This document shows positions 10,364-22,781 of a stretch of DNA of 64,000 nucleotides, one piece after another. The DNA is from Cannabis sativa (Eukaryota > Streptophyta > Magnoliopsida > Rosales > Cannabaceae). Where the stretch lies: positions 33,391,396 to 33,455,395 of the forward strand of contig NC_083603.1 of assembly GCF_029168945.1 (NCBI RefSeq), read 5' to 3'. Within the stretch, counting starts at the first letter, position 1. The number at the start of each line of letters is the position of its first letter. The notes below the pieces were generated by a model. The model saw only the letters and a list, made by a program, of their open reading frames with translations. It did not search any database and was not told the origin of the DNA. A program made the translations under genes and the position numbers.

Positions 10364-13115
10364 TTAAAGTTTATAAATAGAAATACCTTGTTTCTTTGCA
10401 AGAAGTTTAGGACATTGGGGTTTCCAATGACTTTTCTCATTGCAGTAGAAACATTTTCCTTTAAGTGTAGCATCACCAGAAGCTGCAGCCTTTTTGTGTT
10501 TCATGACTTTTGCACACTTTTTGGTGTTCTTCCACTTCTTCTTCGATTTGGGTTTTGAAGCAAAGGCAACATTTGCTTCAGGTTTCATCGTCCCATTACC
10601 ATTCCCAGGATTGTGAGGTTTACTCCCTTTCTTCTTGGGTCCTCCTGTTGGAAGTTATTTTACCAGGATCTTAGATCTACTCACAAGTATGTTGATTTAA
10701 CAACCTAAATATGAACTTCTAAAACGATATGAAATTAAACACATAAGAGTATCAGAAATCTTACAGTGATTGCAGCGGAATATATATGTCTCCTCCCACT
10801 CAGATCTCTAACCCTTGATTCCTTTACGTAGCGAGTATAATCAAGATCTGAGCCCGAAAGTCCTTCTTTGTTGTTTCTGAATTCTACACAGCCTTCCTCA
10901 CTATGATTGAGGTATTACTTGATGTGTGTGGGCACTACTCTAGCACTCATATATTTCGAAACAGTGAGGGTATAGAGAGAGAGAGGGTGGCGGCTCAGAG
11001 AGAATTTTCTGAGAGAAAATTCTTTCAGAATAATGCTGTGAAAAGCTTTTCAGTTGTATGAAACTCTGAAGCCTTTGCCTTCTATTTATAGAAGACCACC
11101 AAGGGCTATGATTGACATTTTGAACTGAGAAAATCAAGGGAAAAGGAAGGTAAAGGGGGCCGGCCTAGGCAATGTGGAACAAGGCTTGCCTCTTTTCCAA
11201 CTTTCCTTTTCCTACACTTGATAGTTTCCCTTTTTGTGAAATATTGCCATTTCCATTGTTCAACCATATTAATGATAAATCTAATTACTTAATAATTAAA
11301 AATAATTATCAAATAATATATTATCATTTATTTTATTAATAATGAAACTAATTAAAGTTTCCTAATTAATAAATATGCCCTTCAAAATCTCTATTTACTG
11401 TTTTGCCCTTAATGAGTGCTAAATTCTCAAACTGATAAGTTTATCTTGAGAATTCTTAATTGATTAATTAAAATCAATTAAATGAGTCCTACAAGTAATA
11501 TCATCTCAACTAGTGAGGGGACCATGGGTCTATATATCCGAGCTTCCAATAAGCAGATCTTGAATTTACCACTTAAATTCACTGACTTATTAATTTTTCG
11601 TTGAATCCACACATAGAACTCAGAATTGCACTCTCAGTATATAGAATGCTCTATATGTTCCACCATATAGACACATTATTATTTATCCATTGTTATAATC
11701 CTAATGTGATCAATGATCCTCTATATGGATGATCTACACTGTAAAGGGACTTAGATTACCGTAACACCCTACAATGTATTTTATCCTTAAAACACTTAAC
11801 CCTGTATAAATGATATTTCAACTAAGTGAAATGAGTACTCAATCATTTATCTTGTTTGGTTAAGCTCGAAGGAAATCACCCTTTGCTTACTATTCGCCAG
11901 ATAGAAGCTATAGATTCCATATTTATGTTAGCGCTCCCACTCAATCGCACTACCGTGTTCCCAAAATGTATGTATTGCCCAGACTACAGTTTTAGGCTTA
12001 ACTAACAAATCAAAGAACACGAATAACACTCTTGAAATTAAGCCTAACCATATCAAGATTTAGATCATGTGATCTAGGATCAACTTCTGATATTGAATTG
12101 AATAGATGTTTACGGTAAGTTTCAAAATCTAATTCAAAGTTCAATATCGGTCCATTCCAATGCATACTCCATGCATCCAACCTGAGCTTTACTTTAACCT
12201 ATGTTCTGGAAAGAACATAACATTTCTCCAAATGTAAGTAAACTCTGTTGTAGATTGTCATATCAGTGAAACCCAGTGTTCTGATAAATCTAGGAATATT
12301 TTATTCACATAGTCATGTTTATTTTCCACTGTGTTGACAACACAATAAACATGTTCAAGTATGTGAAAGGGGTTTGGATGAATTTATAAATCAAATAGAC
12401 AAGCAATTGATTAAGTGAACCAAAACATACACAAGTGAATGAAAAATTACTTCTGTTACTTTATTGATATAGAATAATCTGGATTACATTGAAACAGAGT
12501 TTTATTTAGGGCATAAAACCCAACACCTCCAATCAAATTTTCATAAGTTTGAAGGTCATTGACTAACTCATGAAAGTCTATTTCCTTCTTATTCATGACA
12601 TAATTTGATGTGTATGGTAGAAATGCTGGAGTCAGGCTATTCAAGATAAGGCTTACTTGAGTAGCGCTGTCCATTTCAGCACCATGATCCTGGGCTTCTT
12701 GGAAATAACTTGCCATGAAGAGAACATGGTCACGCACGTTTTGATGAGGTTCCATCCGTGCATTAATGTACTTCTTAGTCGCGTCAAAGCGCGACTAAAG
12801 TGATGCCTTACCGAATAGCTCATTTAACTTTGTCATAACTTCAGCAGCCTTCTCGGTTTTAGAAAACTGAGTTTTCAGGGTGTCAACCATGCTGGAAAGC
12901 ATAAAGTATAGAGCTTTGTCATTTGCTTTCTGCCAATGCTCATACTTTTCTTTCACAGCTTTGGATGCATTGTCCCCAGGCACTTCAGGTGACGGCTCAG
13001 TTAAAACAAACAAGGTACTTTCTCCTATGAGAGCAATATTAATGTTCTCATTCTATTTAGGAAAGTTAGATCCATTCAGCTTATTTTCAGTCAACAATGA
13101 TAACATGGGATTCAT
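10364..13115 (-). pseudogene. Copia gag of element A, split by a solo LTR
   Basis: Capsid-nucleocapsid precursor of a Ty1/Copia element. It begins at an ATG at 13115 (MNPMLSLLTENKLNGSNFPK), carries the UBN2-type gag domain (MEPHQNVRDHVLFMASYFQE, SLILNSLTPAFLPYTSNYVM) and ends in a lysine-rich tail with a knuckle CFYCNEKSHWKPQC (CX2CX4HX4C) near 10430. Two in-frame stops are visible: at 13053-13055, where the paralogue has W, and at about 12795, where it has E. A 1.9-kb LTR interrupts the gene between 10645 and 12526. The paralogue in element B (18451-19314) is uninterrupted and gives the order of the parts. Dead as a gene. Confidence 0.9.
10646..12525 (-). mobile_element. solo LTR G inserted in gag of element A
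   Basis: 1880-bp minus-oriented LTR with family ends, flanked by a perfect target-site duplication CCTCC (10641-10645 and 12526-12530). The gag of element B shows the unoccupied site (GGGACCTCCAATC near 18720). A minus-strand TATA box is at 11082-11091. It is nearly the reverse complement of the solo LTR at 4655-6540. Confidence 0.95.
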
Positions 13116-15370
13116 AATGATGATACAGGATACTACAAAATAATAGAAATCAACAAATAGAAATCAATAATGGTTTAACACAAAATCAATTTAGAAATTA
13201 TAAGCACATATCAAGTAGGAATGACATGAGAAAATACTTAAAAAAATTCAATCCTAAATAATTTCTAAGGTTTTTCAATAAACTGATATCAGTGTCCCGT
13301 TTAGGCGAGAGTCAAAGCTACCATCTATTGAATAGAGTTGTCAGCTCATCTAAAATGTTAAACATTCTAACAACCTTTTATGCGATCAAGATTGGAATCC
13401 AGCGTTGTCCCGTTTAGGCGAGAGTCAAGGCTATTCTATCTTATGAGCTACTACCATTGTTTCGCAATTTGCAAGTCAAATATGGTCGCCACCATTAGGG
13501 TGATCGATACCATATAAAACACTTACAAACTCTTATCTTTCGAGATTAAACGGTGCGAAATTGCTAATGAACGTTCTTCCATTAGGGAGGATTACTCACT
13601 AAAACAAACGCGATGTAAAACCAACAATGGAGATCGAATATCTTAATAATAATAAAGCTCATTCTTTAAAATGTATTTTCTTTATTATTCTAATAAATAT
13701 ATTCATTAAATATCAAATTTAGAATTAAAAAGTTCAAAAATAAAAATTTAATATAATATTTATAAAATTATACTTAGATGATGATTGAAATAAAATTAAT
13801 TATTTCCATCTTAGTAGTAATTTTAAATATAAATATTAAGGAAATTAATTTAAGTTGTATTAATTTAAATTAATTAGCAACTTAAAATTTCCTTGAGAAT
13901 ATATTTATTGTATTGGAAAAATGAAGTATAAAACCATACAAATTTTCGAAAAAAAATAAAACTTAGAAAAATACTTCAAGCAAAAATATCACCTATCTAG
14001 ATTTTCTTTTGACTAGTTAATTCAATTTCTAATATATATGTTTTAAATTTCACTTATTTTAAATTAATCAATTAAATGAAAAAATCATTGATTTAAGTTG
14101 GTCCAATAATTAATTTACAACTCAATCTATTTTTCAAAATAAATTCAAAAATATTGCATAATTAAAATGCAATTTTTCAAAATTGATCAATAAAATAAAG
14201 AAAAATATATTTTGAAAATTATTTAAATTTAAGTTGAAAAATTAAATTTCAACCTAATAATAATTTTCTATTTAATTAAGTGTCATGAAAAATAAAAATT
14301 TAAGTATCATGATGAGAATCAACTTAGATATTTAAATTTTTCAATTTAATTAAATGTATTAAATTCAAGAAATAAATAATTAAGTGTAAAGAAGGCTTAA
14401 TTATTAGTTTCTAGTTTAATACTAGGAAAAATATACTTAAATAAAATTGTACCAAAATTAATTATTTAAATAATTAATTTCACAATGTATAATATTTTCG
14501 TATTTAAATATTAGAAATAATAAGTAGTCTAGAAATAACTATTTAGAAAATATCTTATTTGACTAAGTATCTTTTCAACAAAAATTTGAAAAATATCTAA
14601 TTTAAGTTGTTTAGAAAAAATCTAGAACTTAAATAATTTCAAATTCAGATTTAATTAAATATAAAAAAAAAAAAAAATTAAGTTGTAACCACTTAATTTG
14701 AAAAAAATATTCCATTTCAAGTTTAAAACTAACTTAAAAAAAATATCTTAAGAATCTTTAATAACTAATGCCTAGGATTCCTCAACTTGATTTAAAATTT
14801 AAATAAAATATTCAAATTTAAGTTAGATATAAAAAATCAGTTAAAATAACTAATTTATAACTTAAATAGGAATATTTAATTAAATAAGTTCCACAAAGAA
14901 TCTAGTTAGTTAAAATTTTTTATTTAATTAAATACAAGAAAAATACAAATAGTTTGTCTAGAAAAAATATCTAAAACTAAAAGTATTTTTCTTAAAATTA
15001 ACTTTAAAATATTAAAATGAAAATAAATTTCATATATTTTAAAAGTTAATTATGTTGCTAATTCAATTTTATTAGGTCAAACTAATATAATTAACCTAGT
15101 ACAGTTATTCAAATCAGGCAAATGGGCCTTCACAATTGGTGTAGTTCATGTGAGGGGCTGCTGGGTTCAGTATGTCGTACCCACTTCTATGGCTCTCAAC
15201 TCTCACACAAGGCCCAAAAGAGAGGAATTTAACCTTAAAATAAATAACTGCTATTAATTGAATAGGTCCAATAACTAAATGGACCTAAATAAAATCTATC
15301 ATGGTGTGGCATTTTATTTAGCAACAACCTATATGCATCTATACAATAAAATAAACATATATGCATCTCC
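13116..15370 (-). other. long 5' leader of element A, truncated
   Basis: Non-coding leader upstream of gag. It has two copies of TGTCCCGTTTAGGCGAGAG (13293 and 13406), a CCTCC...GGAGG hairpin near 13580, AT-rich sequence with repeated AAGTTG/CAACTT motifs, and a conserved GC-richer block at 15115-15234. It stops abruptly at 15370, where a truncated LTR begins. The primer binding site and 5' LTR of A are missing. Confidence 0.8.
15115..15234 (-). other. conserved leader block, copy in element A
   Basis: About 120 bp that matches blocks in B (21277-21400) and D (43341-43458) far better than their flanks do. It contains an 8-bp inverted repeat, TGGGCCTT (15123-15130) and AAGGCCCA (15209-15216). 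The role is unknown; an RNA-level signal is possible. Confidence 0.7.
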
Positions 15371-16670
15371 AAAAATGCCATTTTTCCAATTCTAATCTTT
15401 TAAATGCCAAAACTAATTATTTAATAACTAAAATAGATTATTAAATAATATTTCCATTTAAAATAATTATTAATTAGACATGCAAAGTCTCTTAATTAAT
15501 AATTAAACCTAAAAACCCTTTTATTTACCATTTCATCCTTAAACTGTGAGAATTCACAAATTAGACATAGTCTAACTCTTAGAATTATAATTAATTAATC
15601 ATAAATCAATTATAGAGTCTTACAAACAGTATAGTCTCAACTAGAATGGGGACCATGGATCTATATGTTGAGCTTCCAATAAGTTGAACCGATTTACCAA
15701 GTAAATCCCTAACATATTAATTCCTTGTTGAATCCACTCTTAGAACTTGGAATTGCACTCTCAGACTTATATAGAGCATATCATATGTTTCACGATATCA
15801 ATATGCTATCTCATTTAACCATTGTTATAATCTTAATGTGATTTAGAGATCCTCTATATAGATGATTTACATCGAGATGGGACCAATTTACCGTTTACAC
15901 CCCTCAATGTATTTTGCCCCTTTGAACACTTAGTTACCTGTAAATGATGTTTTAGTGATCTAATATATAGTCACTGAAACAAGAGCTCATCCATTTACTT
16001 CTATTTAACTAAGCTCAAAGGGAATCATCACTTTACTTCTATACACCAGTAGAAGCTATAGATTTCCATATTTATGTACAACACTCCCACTCAGTTATGC
16101 TATCATGTTCCCAAAATATATGTATCACCCTGACCCAAAAGTAGGCTTAACTAATAAATCAAAGAACATGAATGGCACTCCTGAGATTGAGCCTAAGCAT
16201 ATCAGGATTTAGATTCTCTTAATCTAAGATCAACTTCTGACATTGACTTGGAAAGATACAACGATAAGTTTACAATATCTTTGACCAAGTTCAATATCGG
16301 TCCAGTCCAATGTATACTCCATACATTCGAAACTAGTATACTTTGCCAATGTTCTGGAAAAAACATAACACTTACTCCAAGTGTAAGTATACTTCATCGC
16401 TGATTATCACATCAATGTAAATCCAAAACACTGATGAACAGGGACCAAATCTTTTGAATCATATAATCACAATCACATTCCACTGTATTGACAATACTGT
16501 AATTGTGAATAACTATATGTTCTGGACTTAACCGATTTTGTGCATATATCAAGTATATATATATTAAACCATAAACATGTAACATACATGTAATCATAAA
16601 TCACTTCAAAATTCTATATTGATAACTAATCAGATTGTAATGGGTTTTATTTAGGGCACAAAACCCAACA
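15371..16670 (-). mobile_element. element B 3' LTR, truncated
   Basis: About 1300 bp matching 23437-24727 closely (roughly 3 differences per 100 bases in the parts compared by eye). It ends on the plus strand in GGGCACAAAACCCAACA, next to a polypurine tract. The first 600 bp or so, including the TATA region and the TGTTGG end, are missing, and it abuts the leader of element A at 15370/15371. Confidence 0.85.
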
Positions 16671-16684
16671 AACTCCCACTTTCA
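16671..16684 (-). other. polypurine tract of element B
   Basis: The minus strand reads TGAAAGTGGGAGTT directly before the LTR. Confidence 0.75.
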
Positions 16685-18450
16685 CTAACATAAAACAAGT
16701 TGTGCATTACAATCAATCTTTTGCCTTGATCCTCTGATCAAGTGTAGTATATTTGAATCCATCCATATATCTGGAACCAGGTTCATAAAACTTATGAAAC
16801 CTCGTTAACTATATGCTTTACTCATCAAGGGATACTGAAATCCTTACTGCCCATTAAGTACATCTGAACAAACACAAGACATATCTCTCAAATTTTAAAA
16901 TTTGGAATTGAGATAATGCAGTGTAGAATTTTCTTCAGTAAAATAACTTTCTGGTAATTTCGAATTTACAAAGTTATATCTTCTCTGATGAAGCTTGAAT
17001 TATTATAGATGGGTTTTTACACTCTTCTATAATGATTCCTCCACCCCCAGATTAACCACCATCTCATAATTCTTAATGAGTCGGTGTGGATATTGGGATC
17101 ACTAATGCATAGTTCCTTAATAACATATAGGTCACTTTTATAAATCTTTCTTGATTGTCCCCTAATGTTCCCCATTTGATTACATCTCAGATGGCTCCCA
17201 CTCAATAGCAGATGTCTGGTTAGAAACTTTTAACCTTTTACTATTGTTTCTGGGAATATCTTGTTGTGACTTATTATCTTAATCTGAAACTGTAAGTTTC
17301 TCTAAGACTAGGTCAACAACATAGCAGTCTAGTATTTGAAGTGTAAAATACTTGCTAGAGATTTAAGCAATCAAATCAAGATACCATAAAATGTTATGAG
17401 GATTAGAAATCTTGAATCAAGTCTTTCGAATAGACTATGCAAGAATTCTTCTATCTTATTCTCATAATTCTGATAAGTTATTTCTATCCATGTGAATGGT
17501 TAGACTTATTTTTATCAGAGGTGTTCTTAAGTTCCTATCACAATTATCAACCAAACGAAGATGGGTAAAGAATTTAAATATTCTCCCACTCAATTAAGGT
17601 AATGTGATACATTATCAAACAACTTTAATGGCATCATTAACTATTACAATAGTAAAACTGGAACATATAATCAAGATCAAGGATTTATTCTGATAATAGC
17701 TAATTTATTATATTATTTCCATGTTTAAATTATGTGTTACAAAGGGTACTGTGGAATAAAGTCCACCCCTAAGTTTACAGAGATTATGATCCACCCCTAA
17801 AGGTTGTAAATCTCTATGTGTGATAGAGAGTCTGTGGAGTTGAATATAATCCAGAGTTCATTAGATATAAAAGATCGTTTGAACTGCATATTATTCTTAA
17901 CTTTTTTCCACCCCTATCAGATCAAAAGATCTTTTTAAACAAATTCTCAATAATTGTTTTAGAATTAACAATTATTGATAAACATAGAAGTAATTTCTAG
18001 TGTTTATGTAGTAATAACTCTGTAAGGAGTTTAAATACCTTTAGAATTTGTATCAATAATAAAAACACATACACATACAAACATAATAAATATAACAATT
18101 GGTAATAGATAAGATAAAGTACTGAAGCTCAACTCATAAATTGCAATTTATTAAAAAAAACTTTATTCTAAACCCAAAAATTGTTTGCAATATTATGAGA
18201 ACCAATCAGGGAATAAAATCCCAAAACTTGAAATCCAAATTGTTTGAAAAACTAAACAATTAATTCAAAAAAAAAAAATGAGCTTCTTCTTTATCGTAGA
18301 CGACCTCCATCTACCATCCAGCTTTCTAATCCAACTCGCTAAGACAACATCCGAGTTTAAGAAGCTTGAGCTATAAGAAGAATAATAAACAAGGTTAGTA
18401 GTCCAGAATTAATAATCCAAAAGGATAATAATTCACTAAAACACATCAGT
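16685..18450 (-). pseudogene. eroded Copia pol remnant of element B
   Basis: Nearly colinear with the remnant in element A (8555-10363), with the same GGGGGTGGA-type RNase H scrap near 17040, the same TGAGTGGGAGCC segment near 17200, and scrambled CCACCCCTAA stretches at 17760-17800. No open frame for protease, integrase, reverse transcriptase or RNase H. Because gag next to it is intact, pol loss in this lineage appears older than this insertion. Confidence 0.7.
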
Positions 18451-19314
18451 TTATAAAGAAATACCTTGTTTCTTTGCAAGAAGCTTAGGACATTGGGATT
18501 TCCAATGACCTTTCTCATTGCAGTAGAAACACTTTCCTTTTGGTGTATCACCAGAAGCTCCAGCCTTTTTATTCTTAGCTGCTTTCGCAGCTTGAGCTCG
18601 CTTCTTGGCATTTTTCCACTTCTTCTTATGATTGGATTTGGAAGTAGAAGAACCATGTGCCTCAGGATTACTCGTCTTATTACCATTTCCAGAATTCTGA
18701 GGTTTATTCCCTCTTTTCTTGGGACCTCCAATCAAATTTTCATATGTCTGAAGGTCGTTGACTAAAGTATGAAAGTCTTGTTCCTTCTTATTCATGACAT
18801 AATTTGATGTATAGGGCAGAAAATTTGGAGTCAGACTATTCAAAATGAGACTCACTTGAGTAGTCTGATCCATTTCAGCACCATGATTCTGGGCTTCCTG
18901 GAAATAACTAGCCATCTGGAGAAGGTGATCACGCACATTCTGATGGGGTTCCATCCGTGCGTTGATGAATTTCTTAGTTGCATCAAAATGAGACTCGATA
19001 GATGCCATACCGAATAGCTCAGTTAACTGCATCATGATTTCTGCAGCCGTGACAGTGTTTGCAAACCTTGTTTTCAAGGTCTCAACCATGCTGGAAAGCA
19101 TGAAGTATCGAGCTTTATTGTTAGCATTCTGCCAACGCTCGAACTTCTCTTTCACAGTTTTGGTTGCATTGTCACCGTCGCTCGTGGACGACTCAGTCAA
19201 CACAAACGAGGCACTTTCACCTATGAGAGCAATGCTAATATTCTCTCTCCATTTTGGGAAGTTAGACCCATTTAGCTTATTTTCAGTTAACAGTGACAAC
19301 ATGGGATTCAACAT
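18451..19314 (-). CDS. gag: intact Copia gag, gag-only element B
   Basis: 287-residue Gag that would form the virus-like particle and package retrotransposon RNA. It starts at the ATG at 19314 (MLNPMLSLLTENKLNGSNFP), the same start context as in elements A and C. The UBN2-type gag domain covers roughly residues 40-195 (MEPHQNVRDHLLQMASYFQE; SLILNSLTPNFLPYTSNYVM). A lysine-rich basic stretch follows at about 200-258. The zinc knuckle CFYCNEKGHWKSQC has ligands C262, C265, H270 and C275. The stop comes 12 residues after the knuckle (KLLAKKQGISL), so no pol is fused. Only an eroded pol remnant lies downstream. This is the one apparently complete protein gene in the window. Whether it is expressed is unknown. 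Confidence 0.9.
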   Translation of the reverse strand: MLNPMLSLLTENKLNGSNFPKWRENISIALIGESASFVLTESSTSDGDNATKTVKEKFERWQNANNKARYFMLSSMVETLKTRFANTVTAAEIMMQLTELFGMASIESHFDATKKFINARMEPHQNVRDHLLQMASYFQEAQNHGAEMDQTTQVSLILNSLTPNFLPYTSNYVMNKKEQDFHTLVNDLQTYENLIGGPKKRGNKPQNSGNGNKTSNPEAHGSSTSKSNHKKKWKNAKKRAQAAKAAKNKKAGASGDTPKGKCFYCNEKGHWKSQCPKLLAKKQGISL

Positions 19315-22300
19315 TGCAATTCAGGATACTACAAGATAGATATCAATTATGGTTTAACACAAAATCTTATTCAGAAATTATTAGCACATAGCAAGCAGGA
19401 ATGACTAGAGAAAATACTAAAAAAAATTCAATCCTAAATAATTTCCAAGGTTTTCAACAAACTGATATCAGTGTCCAGTTTAGGCGAGAGTCAAAGCTAT
19501 CATCCATTGAATAGAGTTGTCAGCTCATCTAAAATGACAAACATTCTAGCAACCTTTTATTCGATCAAAAAGAGAATCCGACGTTGTCCCGTTTAGGCGA
19601 GAGTCAAGGTCATTCCTATTTCATGAGCTTCCACCATTGTTTCATACGTTTGTAAGTCTTATATAGTAGCCACCATTAGGGTAATCAATACTAATATAAA
19701 TAACTTACAAATATACTTATCTTTCGAGATTAAACGGCGCTAACTTGCTAATGAACGTTCCTCCATTAGGGAGGATTACTCACTAAAACAATAGCTATGT
19801 AAAACCAACAATGGAGATCGAATATCATAAAATAATAAAGCTCATTATTTAAAAATGTATTTTCTTCTATTATTTATTTATTTTAAATCTATATATATTT
19901 ATTAAATTTTAAATTTAGAATAAAATCTAAATAAAATTTAATTTAATATTTGTAAAATTAAACTTAGATGGTTAAGAAAATAAAATGAATTATTTCCATC
20001 TTAGTATTAACTTTCCAACAAATATTAAGAAAATTACTTAATTTAAGTTGTATTAATTTAAATTAATTTGCAACTCAAATTATAATTTTCTACCAATATA
20101 TATATATATTGTATTTCCAAAAATATACAATTTTAGAAACACATTAAAATAAATCAAACTTTACTTAGAAAAAAAGTACTTCAAGCAAAAATATTATCTA
20201 TCTAGATTTTCTTGACTAATTAATCCAATTTCTAATAATATATTTTGGTTCCTTTATTTTAAATTAATCATTAAATGAAAAGATCATTGATTTAAGTTGA
20301 TTCAAAATTAATTAAAATAATTAATTTACAACTTAAATCTATCTTTCAAGATAAATTTATAATCATCTTGCATAATTAAATGCAATTTTGAAAAATGATT
20401 AATAAAATAAATAAAATACATTTTGAAAATTATTCAAATTTAAGTTGTTATGAAAATGTCCAACTTAAAATAATTTTCTATTTAATTAAATATCATGAAA
20501 ATAACAATATCTGAGTATCATTATGAAAATCAACTTAGATATTTAATTTTCAACTTAATTAAATGTATTAAATTCAGGAAATAAATAATTAAGTGTAGAG
20601 AAGGCTTAATTATTAATTTCCAATTTAATACAAGGAAAAATATCCTTAATTGAATTGTACCAAAATTAACTATTAAACAATTAATTTCACAATCAATGAT
20701 ATTTTCCTACATTAGAAATAATAATTAGTATAGAAATAACTATCTAGAAAATATCTCAATTTAACTAAGTATCTTTTCAAGATTCGGAAAATATCTGATT
20801 TAAGTTATTATAAAAAGAATCTATAATTTACAAACTTAAAATTTTTCAAACAAAACTTAATTAAATATCAAAATTAGGTGGTAACTACCTAATTTAAAGA
20901 TATTCCCTTTTTTAAGTTTAAAACCAACTTAAACAATATCTTTTAAGAATCTTCAATAACTAATTCCTAGAATTTCTCAACTTAATATTAAATTCAAAAT
21001 ATATTCAAATTTAAGTTAAAAGGGAAAATTAGTAATAACTAATTCATAACTTAAATAGGAATATTTAATGAAATAATAAAAGTAAGTTTCAGAAAGAATC
21101 TAGTTAGTTAAAATTCTTTATTTAATTAAATACAAGAAAAATACAAATAGTTTATCTAGAAATAAAATTCATTAAACTATGCTTTTCTTAAATTAATTTC
21201 GAAGAAATTAATTATGTTGCTATTCAATTTTATTAGGTCAAACTAGTTTAATTAACCTATCACAGTTATCCAAATCAGGCAAATGGGCCTTCACAATTGG
21301 GGTTGTTCATGTGAGGGGGGGGGGGCTGGGTCCAGTATGTCGTACCCACTTCTAAGGCTCCCAACTCTCACACAAGGCCCAAAAGAGAGGAATTTAACCT
21401 TAAAATGAACAACTGTTATTAATTGAATAGGCCCATTAACTAAATGAGCCTAAATAAAATCTATCAGGTTATGACATTTTATTTAGCAACAACAACCTAG
21501 ATGTGTCTATAACAGAAATTAAACATATAGGCTCACACAGGCACACAGATTTGGATGGATCCTATCATGTTTCTAGGTCATGCACAGATGAAAGAAGAAT
21601 GTAAAATTTACCTGTTATAAATTATTTACTTGACCTATCATCAATTGAACCATGAGTTAAAATCAGATCATAGAATCTGTCAACAAGTTAACCCTGACAA
21701 TTTAGATCAAGCAATAATAGGTTTTAGAAAACTTACAAACAATCTAAAACACATACTCCTGCAACAAGTTTAGATTTGGATAGTTAGATGTAGGATTTAT
21801 TTAATTTTAAAATATTAAACTTTATTTCGAAAAAAAAAAAATCGGTTCTTAAATAAAATAATATTTAAAATTAAACCTACAATTTTGAAAAATTAGGTTT
21901 TGAGTAACCTAAATATCATTTCAAAATAAATTTGCTAACTTTCCTTTTTAAATTTCATGTTATTTAATAAATTAAATATTCAATAAAATAGAAAATGGTA
22001 AATACATACCCTTTTCTGATTTTACAATCTAATTTAGGTAAAAATAACAAAATTTAAAAGAGTTAACAAGTAATCTTATTCTAAATAAGGTCAATTTACC
22101 AAAAGAAATTTTTTAATAAAAAAAATAATTTCTAACATTTTATTCAAAAATAAGATAAAATAATCAAAATTTAAAAGAAATAAGAAAAGAGGTAAGCAAT
22201 ACTTGATTTTATCCTATTTTCAAATTCAAATTACACTAATATCTAAAATTAATTTTTAAAATAAAATTAATTTATTTCTGATAATTAGATTTGAAAATTG

Positions 22301-22766
22301 AAAAACAAAAATCAAAATATAAAACTATACAAAAATCGGAAGTCAATTCCATGAAATAGCATGAAAAATTGAAGAAAACGAAGAAAAATTGCAGGTGGTA
22401 CGGACAGAATGCAAAGCATGCTGTCCGCGCGCGTAATGAAGGGGGACAGCCGAGAAACCTCGGCGCTGGGAGGCTGCCAGCAGCCCTTCCGCGCGCGTGG
22501 GGTGGGTGATCATCACCTCGATTTTTCCCTATTTTCAAAAATTCATAACTAATTCAAATTAAATCGAAATCGAGTTCTATAAAAAAGTAAATTGCTTAGA
22601 ATTTTCCAAACTATCCAATAAAAATAATTCCAGATACATATAATCAATTATTTTTCCCAGAATTCACAAATATCAATCAAACATCAATATGACACACCAT
22701 GAAACCATCCAAATCACAAATAAATCGTTTTAAGTCCAAATTTCTTGCAAGCAAATCAATTACCAT
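19315..22766 (-). other. 3.4-kb 5' leader of element B
   Basis: Non-coding region between the primer binding site and gag, about four times the length of the gag it precedes. It contains paired CTCTCGCC boxes (19472-19494 and 19585-19607), a series of AAGTTG...CAACTT inverted repeats between about 20040 and 21070, the conserved block at 21277-21400 with an 11-G run at 21315-21325, and a GC-rich island at 22390-22505 with CGCGCG repeats and an inverted repeat CCGAG...CTCGG. A minus-strand open stretch at 22272-22538 has no protein-like features. Confidence 0.8.
21277..21400 (-). other. conserved leader block, copy in element B
   Basis: Same block as in A and D, including the TGGGCCTT/AAGGCCCA inverted repeat. 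This copy has an expanded G run (11 G) where A has 4 and D has 5. Confidence 0.7.
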
Positions 22767-22779
22767 GGCTCTGGTGCCA
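22767..22779 (-). other. primer binding site of element B
   Basis: The minus strand reads TGGCACCAGAGCC two bases after the LTR end. Plant initiator-methionine tRNA sites normally read TGGTATCAGAGCC, so this is a variant with two T-to-C differences. Element D has the same variant. Confidence 0.8.
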
Positions 22780-22781
22780 GT

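Noticed and set aside
6045..11137. Similar 66/65-codon open stretches at 6045-6245 and 10940-11137
   Set aside because: Corresponding U3/R region of two solo LTRs; low-complexity serine and CT-rich sequence.
22272..22538. 88-codon minus-strand open stretch in the leader of element B
   Set aside because: Proline/arginine-rich start from the GC-rich island, then a phenylalanine-rich AT-biased tail; not present in the leader of D, no known domain.
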